This document shows positions 54,380 through 62,393 of a stretch of DNA of 64,000 nucleotides, piece after piece (position 1 is the stretch's first letter; each line of letters begins with the position of its first letter). The stretch lies in the NCBI GenBank assembly GCA_018262195.1, contig JAGTRS010000007.1, forward strand, positions 124,001 through 188,000. Direction: 5' to 3'. This DNA comes from Pseudomonadota bacterium (GTDB lineage: Bacteria > Pseudomonadota > Gammaproteobacteria > Burkholderiales > Rhodocyclaceae). Below the pieces are notes generated by a model. That model had not been told where the DNA came from. It saw only the letters and a list, made by a program, of their open reading frames with translations, and did not search any database. The translations under genes and the position numbers were made by a program.

Positions 54380-54544
54380 ATGGAACGCATTCAGAAACTA
54401 TTCGAACTGCTCGCCGGTATTTCCGCCGAAGAAGATGCCCGTCTGGCGCGGGCCAAGGCAATTTTTGCAGACACCATCCCAGACATCGCCGCACTGCAGA
54501 CTCCGGCCTGCTGGCGTAGAAAACAGCGCGTCGCCCTGCAATGA
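54380..54544 (+). CDS. Small putative SOS-controlled protein
   Basis: A 54-residue helical protein from ATG 54380, with GGAGG ten bases upstream; an in-frame ATG at 54362 precedes that ribosome-binding site and is unlikely. The N-terminal half (RIQKLFELLAGISAEEDARLARAKAIFADT) should be two helices; the end is basic (CWRRKQR). It diverges from another small gene, and the two LexA boxes between them suggest joint SOS control. No family is recognised. Confidence 0.6.
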   Translation: MERIQKLFELLAGISAEEDARLARAKAIFADTIPDIAALQTPACWRRKQRVALQ

Positions 54545-54568
54545 AAAAGGCGGCCGCAGCCGCCTTTC
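54544..54568. terminator. Terminator between small SOS gene and rhodanese gene
   Basis: AAAGGCGGC/GCCGCCTTT stem with a CGCA loop between convergent genes, with A and T runs at its edges. Confidence 0.8.
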
Positions 54569-54589
54569 AATTCCCGGTCGGGCAAGCGA

Positions 54590-55156
54590 TCAGAATTCGT
54601 CCTTGACGATCGGGAAACCAAGCGCATCCCAATCCAGCATGCCGCCACGGTAGTAATAAATCTTGTCGGCCGGGAAACCGTCACGCACCATGGCACTGAT
54701 TGCCGTCGGGCTTTGCGGACAGACCGGGCCATTACAGAAGGCATAAACCTTCTTGGCCTTGCTGCAATTCCACTTGCCGCCTGCCTTGCTGCAGCCCAGT
54801 TCATCCATGCGCCCGGCAACCAGGGTGTAAGGGATGTGATACGAATTAGGGATCGTGCCCTTGATCCGGTCATCCGGCTCACGCATGTCGACAATCAAGG
54901 AATCCTTGTCATTCATCGCGTGCAGCATTTCAATTTCGGTCACCGGATGCACACCCGGCACCGGAATCAGCGGCTGCAACCAGCCCTTGTTCTTGGCACA
55001 CGGCGTCATCGTGCGGGTAATGACAAACGGACCGCTCTTGGTCTGGACAACAAACTGCTTATCCTCACCGATAATGCGCAACAATTCTTTTTCCTGGGCC
55101 GATACCCCCAGCGCCAGCGTGGCAAGACCAGCGGCCATCAGAATATTCTTGAACAT
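54590..55156 (-). CDS. Exported rhodanese-like protein
   Basis: A 188-residue protein with a signal peptide (FKNILMAAGLATLALGVSAQ, cleaved near residue 21). The rhodanese-like domain occupies about 75-185: SLIVDMREPDDRIKGTIPNSYHIPY and the catalytic loop VYAFCNGPVCPQSPTAI, whose first cysteine is the likely sulfur acceptor. Extra cysteines (TPCAKNKG, LGCSKAGGKWNCSK) may form a disulfide. It would act in the periplasm; the donor and acceptor of sulfur are unknown. Single-gene unit. Confidence 0.85.
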   Translation of the reverse strand: MFKNILMAAGLATLALGVSAQEKELLRIIGEDKQFVVQTKSGPFVITRTMTPCAKNKGWLQPLIPVPGVHPVTEIEMLHAMNDKDSLIVDMREPDDRIKGTIPNSYHIPYTLVAGRMDELGCSKAGGKWNCSKAKKVYAFCNGPVCPQSPTAISAMVRDGFPADKIYYYRGGMLDWDALGFPIVKDEF

Positions 55157-55328
55157 GTAATTTCCCCTTTGATTTTATGTGTCATTCAGCACCACCAAAT
55201 AAGCGTGCGTTTATATATTAATTTATTAATTCATTTTTTTGCCAGTCTGATTTGTGACATTGAATGCCTATCCTCTCTTCGATAGCCATTTCCATCGCAC
55301 GGCCCTCTAAAATGCTGTGTAAAGAGAC

Positions 55329-55895
55329 ATGCAAATGATGAAACCCACCACGCCCCGATATCTGAACGGACGAGTACGGCTCTTCGTCGGAGACCTGACT
55401 GACCAAACGGTTGACGCGATTGTCAATGCAGCAAACAGTACCCTGCTCGGTGGCGGAGGGGTTGATGGAGCAATTCACCGACGCGGTGGCCCCGCCATTC
55501 TCGAGGCCTGCCGAGAGCTTCGCCGCAGCCAGTGGCCGAATGGTTTGCCTACCGGTCAGGTCGAGATCACTGGCGGCGGAAAACTCCCCGCTCGCTATGT
55601 CATTCACACCGTTGGCCCCATCTTTGGGCAACATGGCGGTCAAGAATCGGAGCTGCTCGCTGCCTGCTATCGCAACGCCATTGAGCTTGCCGCCAGCCAT
55701 CAGCTGAAAAGCATAGCCTTTCCTTCCATCTCAACCGGTGCCTTTGGCTATCCACCCGAGAAAGCCGCGCTGGTTGTGTCACAGGCGCTGCATAAATGTC
55801 TGGATGAAATCACCAGTATTGACGACATTCGACTGGTGTTTTTCAACGCATCACAAATGGAAACCTTCATCGCCCACCAGAAATTTCCTCGCTGA
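55329..55895 (+). CDS. Macro-domain protein, O-acetyl-ADP-ribose deacetylase type
   Basis: A 188-residue macro domain. The ADP-ribose-binding and catalytic parts are clear: [35 protein letters not shown] and [17 protein letters not shown]. Members remove acetyl from O-acetyl-ADP-ribose or ADP-ribose from proteins. Three ATGs are close together (55329, 55335, 55338); AAAGAGA upstream fits the second or third best. The C-terminal 25 residues form the usual last helix. No toxin or ADP-ribosyltransferase gene is adjacent. Confidence 0.92.
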   Translation: MQMMKPTTPRYLNGRVRLFVGDLTDQTVDAIVNAANSTLLGGGGVDGAIHRRGGPAILEACRELRRSQWPNGLPTGQVEITGGGKLPARYVIHTVGPIFGQHGGQESELLAACYRNAIELAASHQLKSIAFPSISTGAFGYPPEKAALVVSQALHKCLDEITSIDDIRLVFFNASQMETFIAHQKFPR

Positions 55896-56000
55896 ACCCG
55901 CCCCGCCCCCTTGCCCATAAACGGCCCTGCGGCATAATTCAGCTTTCGGCCAGAAGCGGTATCCGAGCCGCCAGCCATCAATTCTCTGGAGAACCTGTTC

Positions 56001-56342
56001 ATGAAGCGTATCGACATCGACAGCGCCATACGCTTGCACACCCAATGGCGGCGGCAGTTCCTCAATGCATTCGCCGGGGGGGCTTACGCGGATATGCCAC
56101 TCTCAGAACACCGTGGCTGCACGCTCTCCAGAATATTGAAAGAGGCTCAGGGAGCCTACGTCGAATCGCCGGATTTCAAGGAACTTGTCGCCATCCACGA
56201 CCGCTTCCATGCACTGGCCAACGACATCGTCGATCTCAGCAACAATGGCCTCGGTGACTCAGCCGACCTGTTGCTGCCGGAGCTCAACGAAGCATCGCAC
56301 CAACTCGTTGGCCAACTGGACAAATTGCGGGAGCAGCGCTGA
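56001..56342 (+). CDS. Free-standing CZB (chemoreceptor zinc-binding) domain protein
   Basis: A 113-residue protein made of one CZB domain. The predicted 3-His/1-Cys zinc site is His13 (RLHTQWRRQFLNAF), Cys40 (HRGCTLSRIL), His66 and His70 (IHDRFHALANDIV). In other bacteria, separate CZB proteins inhibit diguanylate cyclases when zinc is bound; that role here is inference. CTGGAG precedes ATG 56001 and a CATAAT hexamer lies near 55933. A terminator follows. Confidence 0.85.
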   Translation: MKRIDIDSAIRLHTQWRRQFLNAFAGGAYADMPLSEHRGCTLSRILKEAQGAYVESPDFKELVAIHDRFHALANDIVDLSNNGLGDSADLLLPELNEASHQLVGQLDKLREQR

Positions 56343-56378
56343 CGAAAGTTGCCGGTCACAGTCAGCGGCCCAGAGTTA

Positions 56379-56407
56379 AAAATGGCACAGGGTTTCTGTG
56401 CCATTTT
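56379..56407. terminator. Terminator after the CZB gene
   Basis: AAATGGCACAG/CTGTGCCATTT 11-bp stem, followed by T residues on the plus strand. A second smaller hairpin (GAGCGGAT/ATCCGCTC) follows near 56417-56436. Confidence 0.82.
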
Positions 56408-56490
56408 CATTTCAGCGAGCGGATGCCATCCGCTCGCTCCGCCAGAGGTCAAACGACTGACCCAAAGGAGCAGTCTTCTCTGCAAAGAGA

Positions 56491-57113
56491 TCAGGCAACA
56501 GGTTTCACTGATTTCCTCTTTCGTGCGGCGTTCTTGGCCCGCTGCATGCGCAGCAGGCGACGGCGAATCTCGTCGGAATCCATCCAGAGATCCGAACCCT
56601 TCAGGATATTGGCGATCTCCGTTTCGGTCAGGAAGGGCGAACACAAGCGGGACATGACCTTCTCGAACCAGTTGCCCACCGCAGCCACCTCGGCCTGCTG
56701 TTCATTGCCCTTGCCAGCAAAAATCCCCGAATAGATGTGGAACATCAACTGGCAATTGTCATGCACGATCAACTCATCGCCACTCAGGAAAATCAGCGCC
56801 GCCATCGAGTAGGCACGCGCCTCAAGAATGGTGACCACCCGGGCATTCGACGAAAAAATATTGTTGATGATCTGTAGGCCGGTATTGAAATCGCCACCGG
56901 ACGAATTGATGTGGATATAGACCAGATCGGTGTCGCTCGCTGAGCGCAGGGTTAAAACAACTCTGTGTAATATTGCGGCTCGCGGATTTCCCCGCAAAGG
57001 TAATAAGCCACCTAGCGAACCGGCAACTGCTGTTCGTAGCGAATCAGCCCACGAAACGGTACCAAGTCCTCAGTCAGTGTTTCTTCATCTGGAGCAGGAG
57101 GTTGTCGATGCAT
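56491..57113 (-). pseudogene. ClpP-like serine protease gene with in-frame stop and frameshift
   Basis: ATG 57113 has a good ribosome-binding site (AGGGAG) and opens a frame of 33 residues that ends at a TAG (57014-57012). Read through, the same frame continues VAYYLCGEIREPQYYTELF and then hits TAA at a T run (56957-56954 on the minus strand). Restoring one T there joins it to a 160-residue ClpP-like frame beginning LTLRSASDTDLVYIHINSSG. Nucleophile Ser (RAYSMAALIFLSG) and His (CQLMFHIYSG) remain. Two lesions in one gene point to a pseudogene; sequencing error in the T run cannot be excluded. A shorter protein from TTG 56997 would lack the first strands of the fold. Confidence 0.8.
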
Positions 57114-57339
57114 GGTATCTCCCTGACGGAATGTTCATACTCATTATGATCCAAATCCGCAGAAGTCAGCACGACAATTCAGAGGCTGAGACCGCTGTAT
57201 TGGCAGCCCTTGCGACGATTTGAACAATCACCGGAACCGACACGCCATGGAGCCGTTTGTCTTCGCGCAAAACACTGTTCCTGCCCCTCGCAAACGTATA
57301 CTTTCCATCTGTACTTCTTCCTCGAGAATTCTTCGCATC

Positions 57340-58137
57340 GTGACGACCACACTCCCCATCGAAATCATCGCCAACGAACTGGCACGTCTGCGCGCCGGCA
57401 ATCCCCTCGTGCACCTGCTGACCAACGAGGTCGTGCAGGAAATTACCGCAAACGTGCTCCTCGCTGCAGGTGCTTCGCCGGCCATGATCGTGGCCGAAGA
57501 AGAAGCTGGCGCATTTGCTGCGATTTCAGGTGCGCTGCTGGTCAATGTCGGGACGCTGTATCCGGCACGGCTAGCCGCGATGAAGTTGGCGGTGATGGCT
57601 GCCAACCAGGCCGGCGTACCTTGGACCCTCGATCCCGTCGCAGTGGGCGTGCTCGACTACCGGACACAGGCCTGTCGCGAATTCGTCGCCTTGCAGCCGG
57701 CAGCCATCCGCGGCAATGCGTCCGAGATCCTCACACTGGCCGGATTCGCCGGAACCGGGCGCGGCGTCGATTCGACCGCAGGATCCGCTGCTGCACTGGA
57801 GGCAGCACAGCAACTGGCGCGCTCATCAGGCGCCATCGTTGCGGTAACTGGCGAGACAGACTTCATCACCGACGGCGCGACGACCTGGGCGACACCGTGG
57901 GGGCATCCGGTAATGACGCGCGTCGTCGGCACCGGCTGTGCCCTTTCTGCGCTGGTTGCCGCCTTCACCGCCCAGGCGCCAAACCGCCTCAATGCGGTGG
58001 CGGCCGCGTGTGCCGTGGCGGGGATGTGCGGCGAACAGGCAGCGGCAAACAGCCGCGGGCCGGGCTCGTTCAAGGCCGAGTTTCTTGACGCGCTCTACCT
58101 GATGACACCGGAAAAACTGCGCGAGCAAGCAACATGA
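57340..58137 (+). CDS. thiM: Hydroxyethylthiazole kinase
   Basis: ThiM phosphorylates hydroxyethylthiazole for thiamine salvage. From GTG 57340 the protein has 265 residues, close to E. coli ThiM (262); a longer frame to 57220 adds 40 residues without family features. It has NPLVHLLTNEVVQEITANVLLA, the GVPWTLDPVAVG loop and the catalytic VVGTGCALSALVAAF. Its stop overlaps the thiE start (ATGA). CTGAGA and TTGAAC tokens upstream recall a thiamine-pyrophosphate riboswitch, but the rest is missing. Confidence 0.92.
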   Translation: MTTTLPIEIIANELARLRAGNPLVHLLTNEVVQEITANVLLAAGASPAMIVAEEEAGAFAAISGALLVNVGTLYPARLAAMKLAVMAANQAGVPWTLDPVAVGVLDYRTQACREFVALQPAAIRGNASEILTLAGFAGTGRGVDSTAGSAAALEAAQQLARSSGAIVAVTGETDFITDGATTWATPWGHPVMTRVVGTGCALSALVAAFTAQAPNRLNAVAAACAVAGMCGEQAAANSRGPGSFKAEFLDALYLMTPEKLREQAT

Positions 58138-58772
58138 AGCAAAACCCGATCGATCTGTCGCTTTATCTGGTGCTCGACCCTGAGCTCTGCGGCAGCCCGG
58201 CCGAAATGGTGCGCACGGCCCGTCTGGCCGCCGAAAATGGTGCAACCGTGGTCCAGCTACGCGCCCCGGGATGGAAGAAACGCCAATGGTTGGCCACGGC
58301 CATAGAACTTAAGGCAACGCTGGCCCCCTTCGGCGTACCGCTGATCATCAACGACCACATCGATGTAGCGCTGGCCGTTGATGCAGATGGAGTCCATGTC
58401 GGACAGGCTGACCTGCCGGTCGCTGAAACGCGCCGCCTGATCGGGCCAAACAAGATTCTCGGACTCTCCGTTTCGAACGCAGCCGAACTGGCCGCCGTAC
58501 CGCCTGGCGTCGACTACCTGGGCATCGGCCCCATATATCCGACAGGAACAAAGCCCGACGCGGCGGCGGCCACCGGTCTCCCGTTGTTTTCACAACTCGT
58601 CGGGGCGAGCCCTTGGCCGGTGGTGGCGATCGGCGGCATCCGTGCGGATAACTGCATGCCGCTTTTGGCAGCTGGGGCCCGCGGCGTCGCAGTCGTATCG
58701 GCGATCTGCGGCCAACCCGATCCCGCCGCGGCAACTGCCTTGCTTGTGGCCCAGATAAGATCGCGCCGCTAG
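58134..58772 (+). CDS. thiE: Thiamine phosphate synthase
   Basis: ThiE joins the pyrimidine and thiazole phosphates to make thiamine monophosphate. The 212-residue TIM barrel shows VVQLRAPGWKKRQ, LIINDHIDVALAVDADGVHVGQ, and YLGIGPIYPTGTKPD followed by VVAIGGI. It is translationally coupled to thiM by a four-base overlap. The rest of the thiamine pathway (thiC, thiD, thiG) is not in the window. Confidence 0.95.
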   Translation: MKQNPIDLSLYLVLDPELCGSPAEMVRTARLAAENGATVVQLRAPGWKKRQWLATAIELKATLAPFGVPLIINDHIDVALAVDADGVHVGQADLPVAETRRLIGPNKILGLSVSNAAELAAVPPGVDYLGIGPIYPTGTKPDAAAATGLPLFSQLVGASPWPVVAIGGIRADNCMPLLAAGARGVAVVSAICGQPDPAAATALLVAQIRSRR

Positions 58773-58884
58773 TTTCCTTGCCAAAGGTTCCCCAGCGCAC
58801 TCCCGGCACAAGCTGTGCTTGCAACCACCCAAGCGGGCAAATGGCCCGACCGTTGATATTCCTGGAATGATGAAAGTTGCACTC

Positions 58885-61800
58885 ATGAAACCCATTCGCA
58901 GCCTGCTGGTAGCCAATCGCAGCGAAATCGCCATTCGCGTTCTGCGGGCGGCCTCCGAACTCGGCATCCGCACCGTCGCCATCTATTCCAGCGAAGACCG
59001 CTTTGCCCTGCACCGTTTCAAGGCAGACGAATCGTATCTGGTCGGCGCTGGCCAAAAACCGATCCGGGCTTATCTCGACATCGACGACATCATTCGCATC
59101 GCCAAGGAGGCCGAGGTCGATGCCATCCATCCGGGCTACGGTTTCCTGTCCGAAAATCCCGGATTCTCCGACGCCTGCGCCAAAGCCGGCATCGCCTTCA
59201 TTGGACCGAATGGCGATGTGATGCGGCGCCTCGGCAACAAGGTGGCAGCGCGCGAACTGGCCGAGGCGGCCGGCGTGCCGGTGGTGCCAGCGACGATAGC
59301 CCTGCCCCTTGATATCGACCAAGCCAGAGCGATGGCGGCGGCCGTCGGCTACCCGCTGATGCTCAAAGCCAGTTGGGGCGGCGGCGGGCGTGGCATGCGC
59401 GTCATCGAAAATGAAGAAGAACTGGCCCCGGCCCTAGAGGTCGCCCGCCGTGAAGCGCTGGCAGCCTTCGGCAACGACGAGGTTTACCTGGAAAAACTGG
59501 TGCGCCGTGCACGCCATGTCGAGGTGCAGGTACTGGGCGACAAGCATGGCCAACTGGTCCATCTGTTCGAGCGCGACTGCTCGGTGCAGCGCCGCAACCA
59601 GAAGGTTGTTGAACGCGCACCGGCGCCCTACCTCGATGCCTCAACCCGGCAGGCACTGTGCGATGCTGCACTGAAACTGGCTCACGCTGCCAATTACACG
59701 CATGCCGGTACCGTCGAGTTCCTGATGGACGCCGATACCGGCAAGTTCTATTTCATCGAGGTCAATCCACGCATCCAGGTCGAGCATACGGTGACCGAAC
59801 AGATCACCGGGATCGACATCGTCAAGGCGCAGATTCGGGTCACCGAGGGCTACCGCATCGGTCAGCCGGAATCCTGCGTCCCGGAGCAGGCAGACATCCG
59901 GATGTATGGCCATGCGCTGCAGTGCCGGGTAACCACCGAAGATCCGGAAAACAATTTCACGCCGGATTACGGAAAAATCGGCGTCTACCGCAGCCCGGCA
60001 GGCTTTGGCATCCGCCTCGACGCCGGCACCGCCTATGCCGGCGCCGTCATCACACCGTTCTACGATTCACTGCTGGTCAAGGTTACCGCCTGGGGCCACA
60101 GCGGCGCCGAGGCAGCGCGCTGCATGGGCCGGGCACTGCGCGAGTTTCGGGTGCGTGGCCTGGCCACCAACCTGCAGTTCCTCGAAAACGTCATCCAGCA
60201 CCCCCTGTTCCTGTCGGGCGAATGCACAACCCGCTTCATTGACGAAACGCCGGAACTCTTCCATTTTGCCAAGCGACGCGACCGGGCCAGCCGCCTGGTC
60301 AAGTTCCTCAGCCACGTCACCGTCAACGGCAACCCGGAAATGAAGGGCCGCAAACTGCCCTCGCTTCCCCTGCCGAAACCGATCAGACCGCATTGCGACC
60401 TGAATGCACCGATTCCGGCCGGCAGCCGCGACAGACTGAAGGAACTCGGCGCCAAGGGCTTCTCCGATTGGATGAAGGCGCAGCCGCAGGTTCTGCTGAC
60501 CGATACCTCGATGCGCGACGCCCACCAGTCGCTGTTCGCCACCCGCATGCGCTCCTACGACATGCTGGCCATCGCGCCCTACTACGCCCGGATGGCGCCC
60601 GATCTGTTCTCGCTTGAATGCTGGGGCGGCGCCACCTTCGACGTCGCCTTGCGCTTTCTCAAGGAAGATCCGTGGGAACGCCTGCAGCGCCTGCGTCAAC
60701 AGGTGCCGAACATCCTTTTCCAGATGTTGCTGCGCGCCTCCAATGCCGTCGGCTATACCAACTACAGCGACAACGTCGTGCGCTACTTCGTGCAGCAGGC
60801 GGCTGAGAACGGCATCGACGTCTTCCGTGTCTTCGACTCGCTGAACTGGGTCGACAACATGCGCGTTGCCATGGATGCCGTCATCGAGAGCGGCGCCCTG
60901 TGCGAAGGCGCCTTGTGCTACACCGGCGACCTGTTCGACCAGGGTCGCCCCAAATTCAATCTCAAATACTACGTCGACCTCGCCAAACAGCTGGAAAAGG
61001 CCGGCGCCCACATCATCGGTATCAAGGACATGGCCGGCGTCTGCAAACCGCGCGCCATCAGCACCCTGGTCAAGGCACTGAAGGAAGAAGTCGGCCTGCC
61101 TTTGCACTTCCATACCCATGACACCAGCGGCATCGCTGCCGCTTCGGTGCTGGCAGCCATCGACGCCGGCTGTGATGCGGTCGATGGCGCGCTCGATGCC
61201 CTTTCCGGCCTCACCTCGCAACCCAACCTCGGCTCGATCGCCGCCGCACTGAAAGGCAGCGAGCGCGACCCCGGCGTCGACCTCGTTGCCTTGCAGTCGC
61301 TGTCGCAGTATTGGGAAGGCGTCCGCCATGCCTACGCCCCATTCGAGCCGGAAATCCGCTCCGGTACCTCAGACGTTTACAACCACGAGATGCCCGGCGG
61401 CCAATACACGAATCTGCGCGAACAGGCGCGGGCAATGGGTCTCGAGCATCGCTGGCCGGAAATTTCCAGGGCCTACGCGGACGTCAATCGCCTGTTCGGC
61501 GATATCGTCAAGGTCACGCCAACCTCCAAGGTAGTCGGCGACATGGCGATCTTCATGGTCGCCAACGATCTGAAACCGGAAGACATCACCGACCCGGATA
61601 AGGACATCGCCTTCCCGGAGTCTGTCATTTCGCTGTTCAAGGGCGAGCTCGGCTTTCCGCCCGAAGGTTTTCCGAAAGCCCTTGAAGCCAAGGTGCTCAA
61701 GGGCGAAAAACCCTTGGCCGGACGCGCCGGCGACTTCCTTCCACCGGTCGATCTCGACGCCAGGCGCCAGGAACTCGAACATGCCATCGGCCGCCATCCG

Positions 61801-62334
61801 AGCGATACCGATCTGGCATCCTACCTGATGTACCCCAAGGTTTTCCGCGATTACGCCGAGCATCGCCGCGAATTCGGTGATGTCGCGCTGTTGCCGACCT
61901 CGCCGTTCTTCTACGGCCTGCAGGACCGCGAGGAAATCACCATCGACATCGACAAGGGCAAGGCACTGGTGGTTTGCCAGACCGGGCGCTCCGAAGTCCC
62001 GGACGAGGACGGCAATATCAAGGTCTTCTTCGAACTCAATGGCCAGCCGCGCACGGCCCGCATTGCCAAACTCGGCCTGGCAAGCAGCGTTCGCCAACGG
62101 CCGAAGGTTGACGCTGGCAATCCGCTTCAGGTCGGCGCACCGATGCCCGGCATGGTCGTCACCGTACCGGTCAAGCCCGGCCAGAAGGTCAGCCGCGGGG
62201 CGACCTTGCTGTCGATCGAAGCGATGAAGATGGAAACCGTGGTCAGCGCCGATCAGGATGGCGTGATCAAAGCGGTACACGTCAAATCGGGCGACGTGAT
62301 CAGCGCCAAGGATTTGCTGATCGAATTCCAGTAA
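58885..62334 (+). CDS. pyc: Pyruvate carboxylase
   Basis: A single-chain biotin enzyme that carboxylates pyruvate to oxaloacetate. From ATG 58885 it has 1149 residues: biotin carboxylase (about 1-455, KASWGGGGRGMRV and FIEVNPRIQVEHTVTEQ), carboxyltransferase (about 520-1000, DTSMRDAHQSLFATRMR and HFHTHDTSGIAAAS), and a biotinyl domain with EAMKMET (biotin Lys about 1115). ATGs at 58867 and 58870 are in-frame alternatives; none has a strong ribosome-binding site. It stands alone, closed by a strong terminator shared with the convergent purL. Confidence 0.96.
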   Translation: MKPIRSLLVANRSEIAIRVLRAASELGIRTVAIYSSEDRFALHRFKADESYLVGAGQKPIRAYLDIDDIIRIAKEAEVDAIHPGYGFLSENPGFSDACAKAGIAFIGPNGDVMRRLGNKVAARELAEAAGVPVVPATIALPLDIDQARAMAAAVGYPLMLKASWGGGGRGMRVIENEEELAPALEVARREALAAFGNDEVYLEKLVRRARHVEVQVLGDKHGQLVHLFERDCSVQRRNQKVVERAPAPYLDASTRQALCDAALKLAHAANYTHAGTVEFLMDADTGKFYFIEVNPRIQVEHTVTEQITGIDIVKAQIRVTEGYRIGQPESCVPEQADIRMYGHALQCRVTTEDPENNFTPDYGKIGVYRSPAGFGIRLDAGTAYAGAVITPFYDSLLVKVTAWGHSGAEAARCMGRALREFRVRGLATNLQFLENVIQHPLFLSGECTTRFIDETPELFHFAKRRDRASRLVKFLSHVTVNGNPEMKGRKLPSLPLPKPIRPHCDLNAPIPAGSRDRLKELGAKGFSDWMKAQPQVLLTDTSMRDAHQSLFATRMRSYDMLAIAPYYARMAPDLFSLECWGGATFDVALRFLKEDPWERLQRLRQQVPNILFQMLLRASNAVGYTNYSDNVVRYFVQQAAENGIDVFRVFDSLNWVDNMRVAMDAVIESGALCEGALCYTGDLFDQGRPKFNLKYYVDLAKQLEKAGAHIIGIKDMAGVCKPRAISTLVKALKEEVGLPLHFHTHDTSGIAAASVLAAIDAGCDAVDGALDALSGLTSQPNLGSIAAALKGSERDPGVDLVALQSLSQYWEGVRHAYAPFEPEIRSGTSDVYNHEMPGGQYTNLREQARAMGLEHRWPEISRAYADVNRLFGDIVKVTPTSKVVGDMAIFMVANDLKPEDITDPDKDIAFPESVISLFKGELGFPPEGFPKALEAKVLKGEKPLAGRAGDFLPPVDLDARRQELEHAIGRHPSDTDLASYLMYPKVFRDYAEHRREFGDVALLPTSPFFYGLQDREEITIDIDKGKALVVCQTGRSEVPDEDGNIKVFFELNGQPRTARIAKLGLASSVRQRPKVDAGNPLQVGAPMPGMVVTVPVKPGQKVSRGATLLSIEAMKMETVVSADQDGVIKAVHVKSGDVISAKDLLIEFQ

Positions 62335-62345
62335 GCGCAGGCAAC

Positions 62346-62375
62346 AAAAAAGGAACTCCGCGGAGTTCCTTTTTT
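62346..62375. terminator. Bidirectional terminator between pyc and purL
   Basis: AAAAAAGGAACTCCG/CGGAGTTCCTTTTTT, a perfect 15-bp inverted repeat between convergent genes. Confidence 0.92.
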
Positions 62376-62393
62376 GTTTGTGGCCGGTAAAGC

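Noticed and set aside
55218-55700. Open frame of 160 codons opposite the macro-domain gene
   Set aside because: The plus strand encodes an unmistakable macro domain over the same bases; the antisense frame has no recognisable features.
56416-56440. Small hairpin GAGCGGAT/ATCCGCTC as a REP-type repeat
   Set aside because: No further copy was noticed in the window, so it is not called a repeat element.
60067-61329. Long open frame antisense to pyruvate carboxylase
   Set aside because: High-GC shadow of the real gene; similar shadows lie opposite mfd, purL, imuB and the sugar dehydrogenase. None has a ribosome-binding site plus family motifs.
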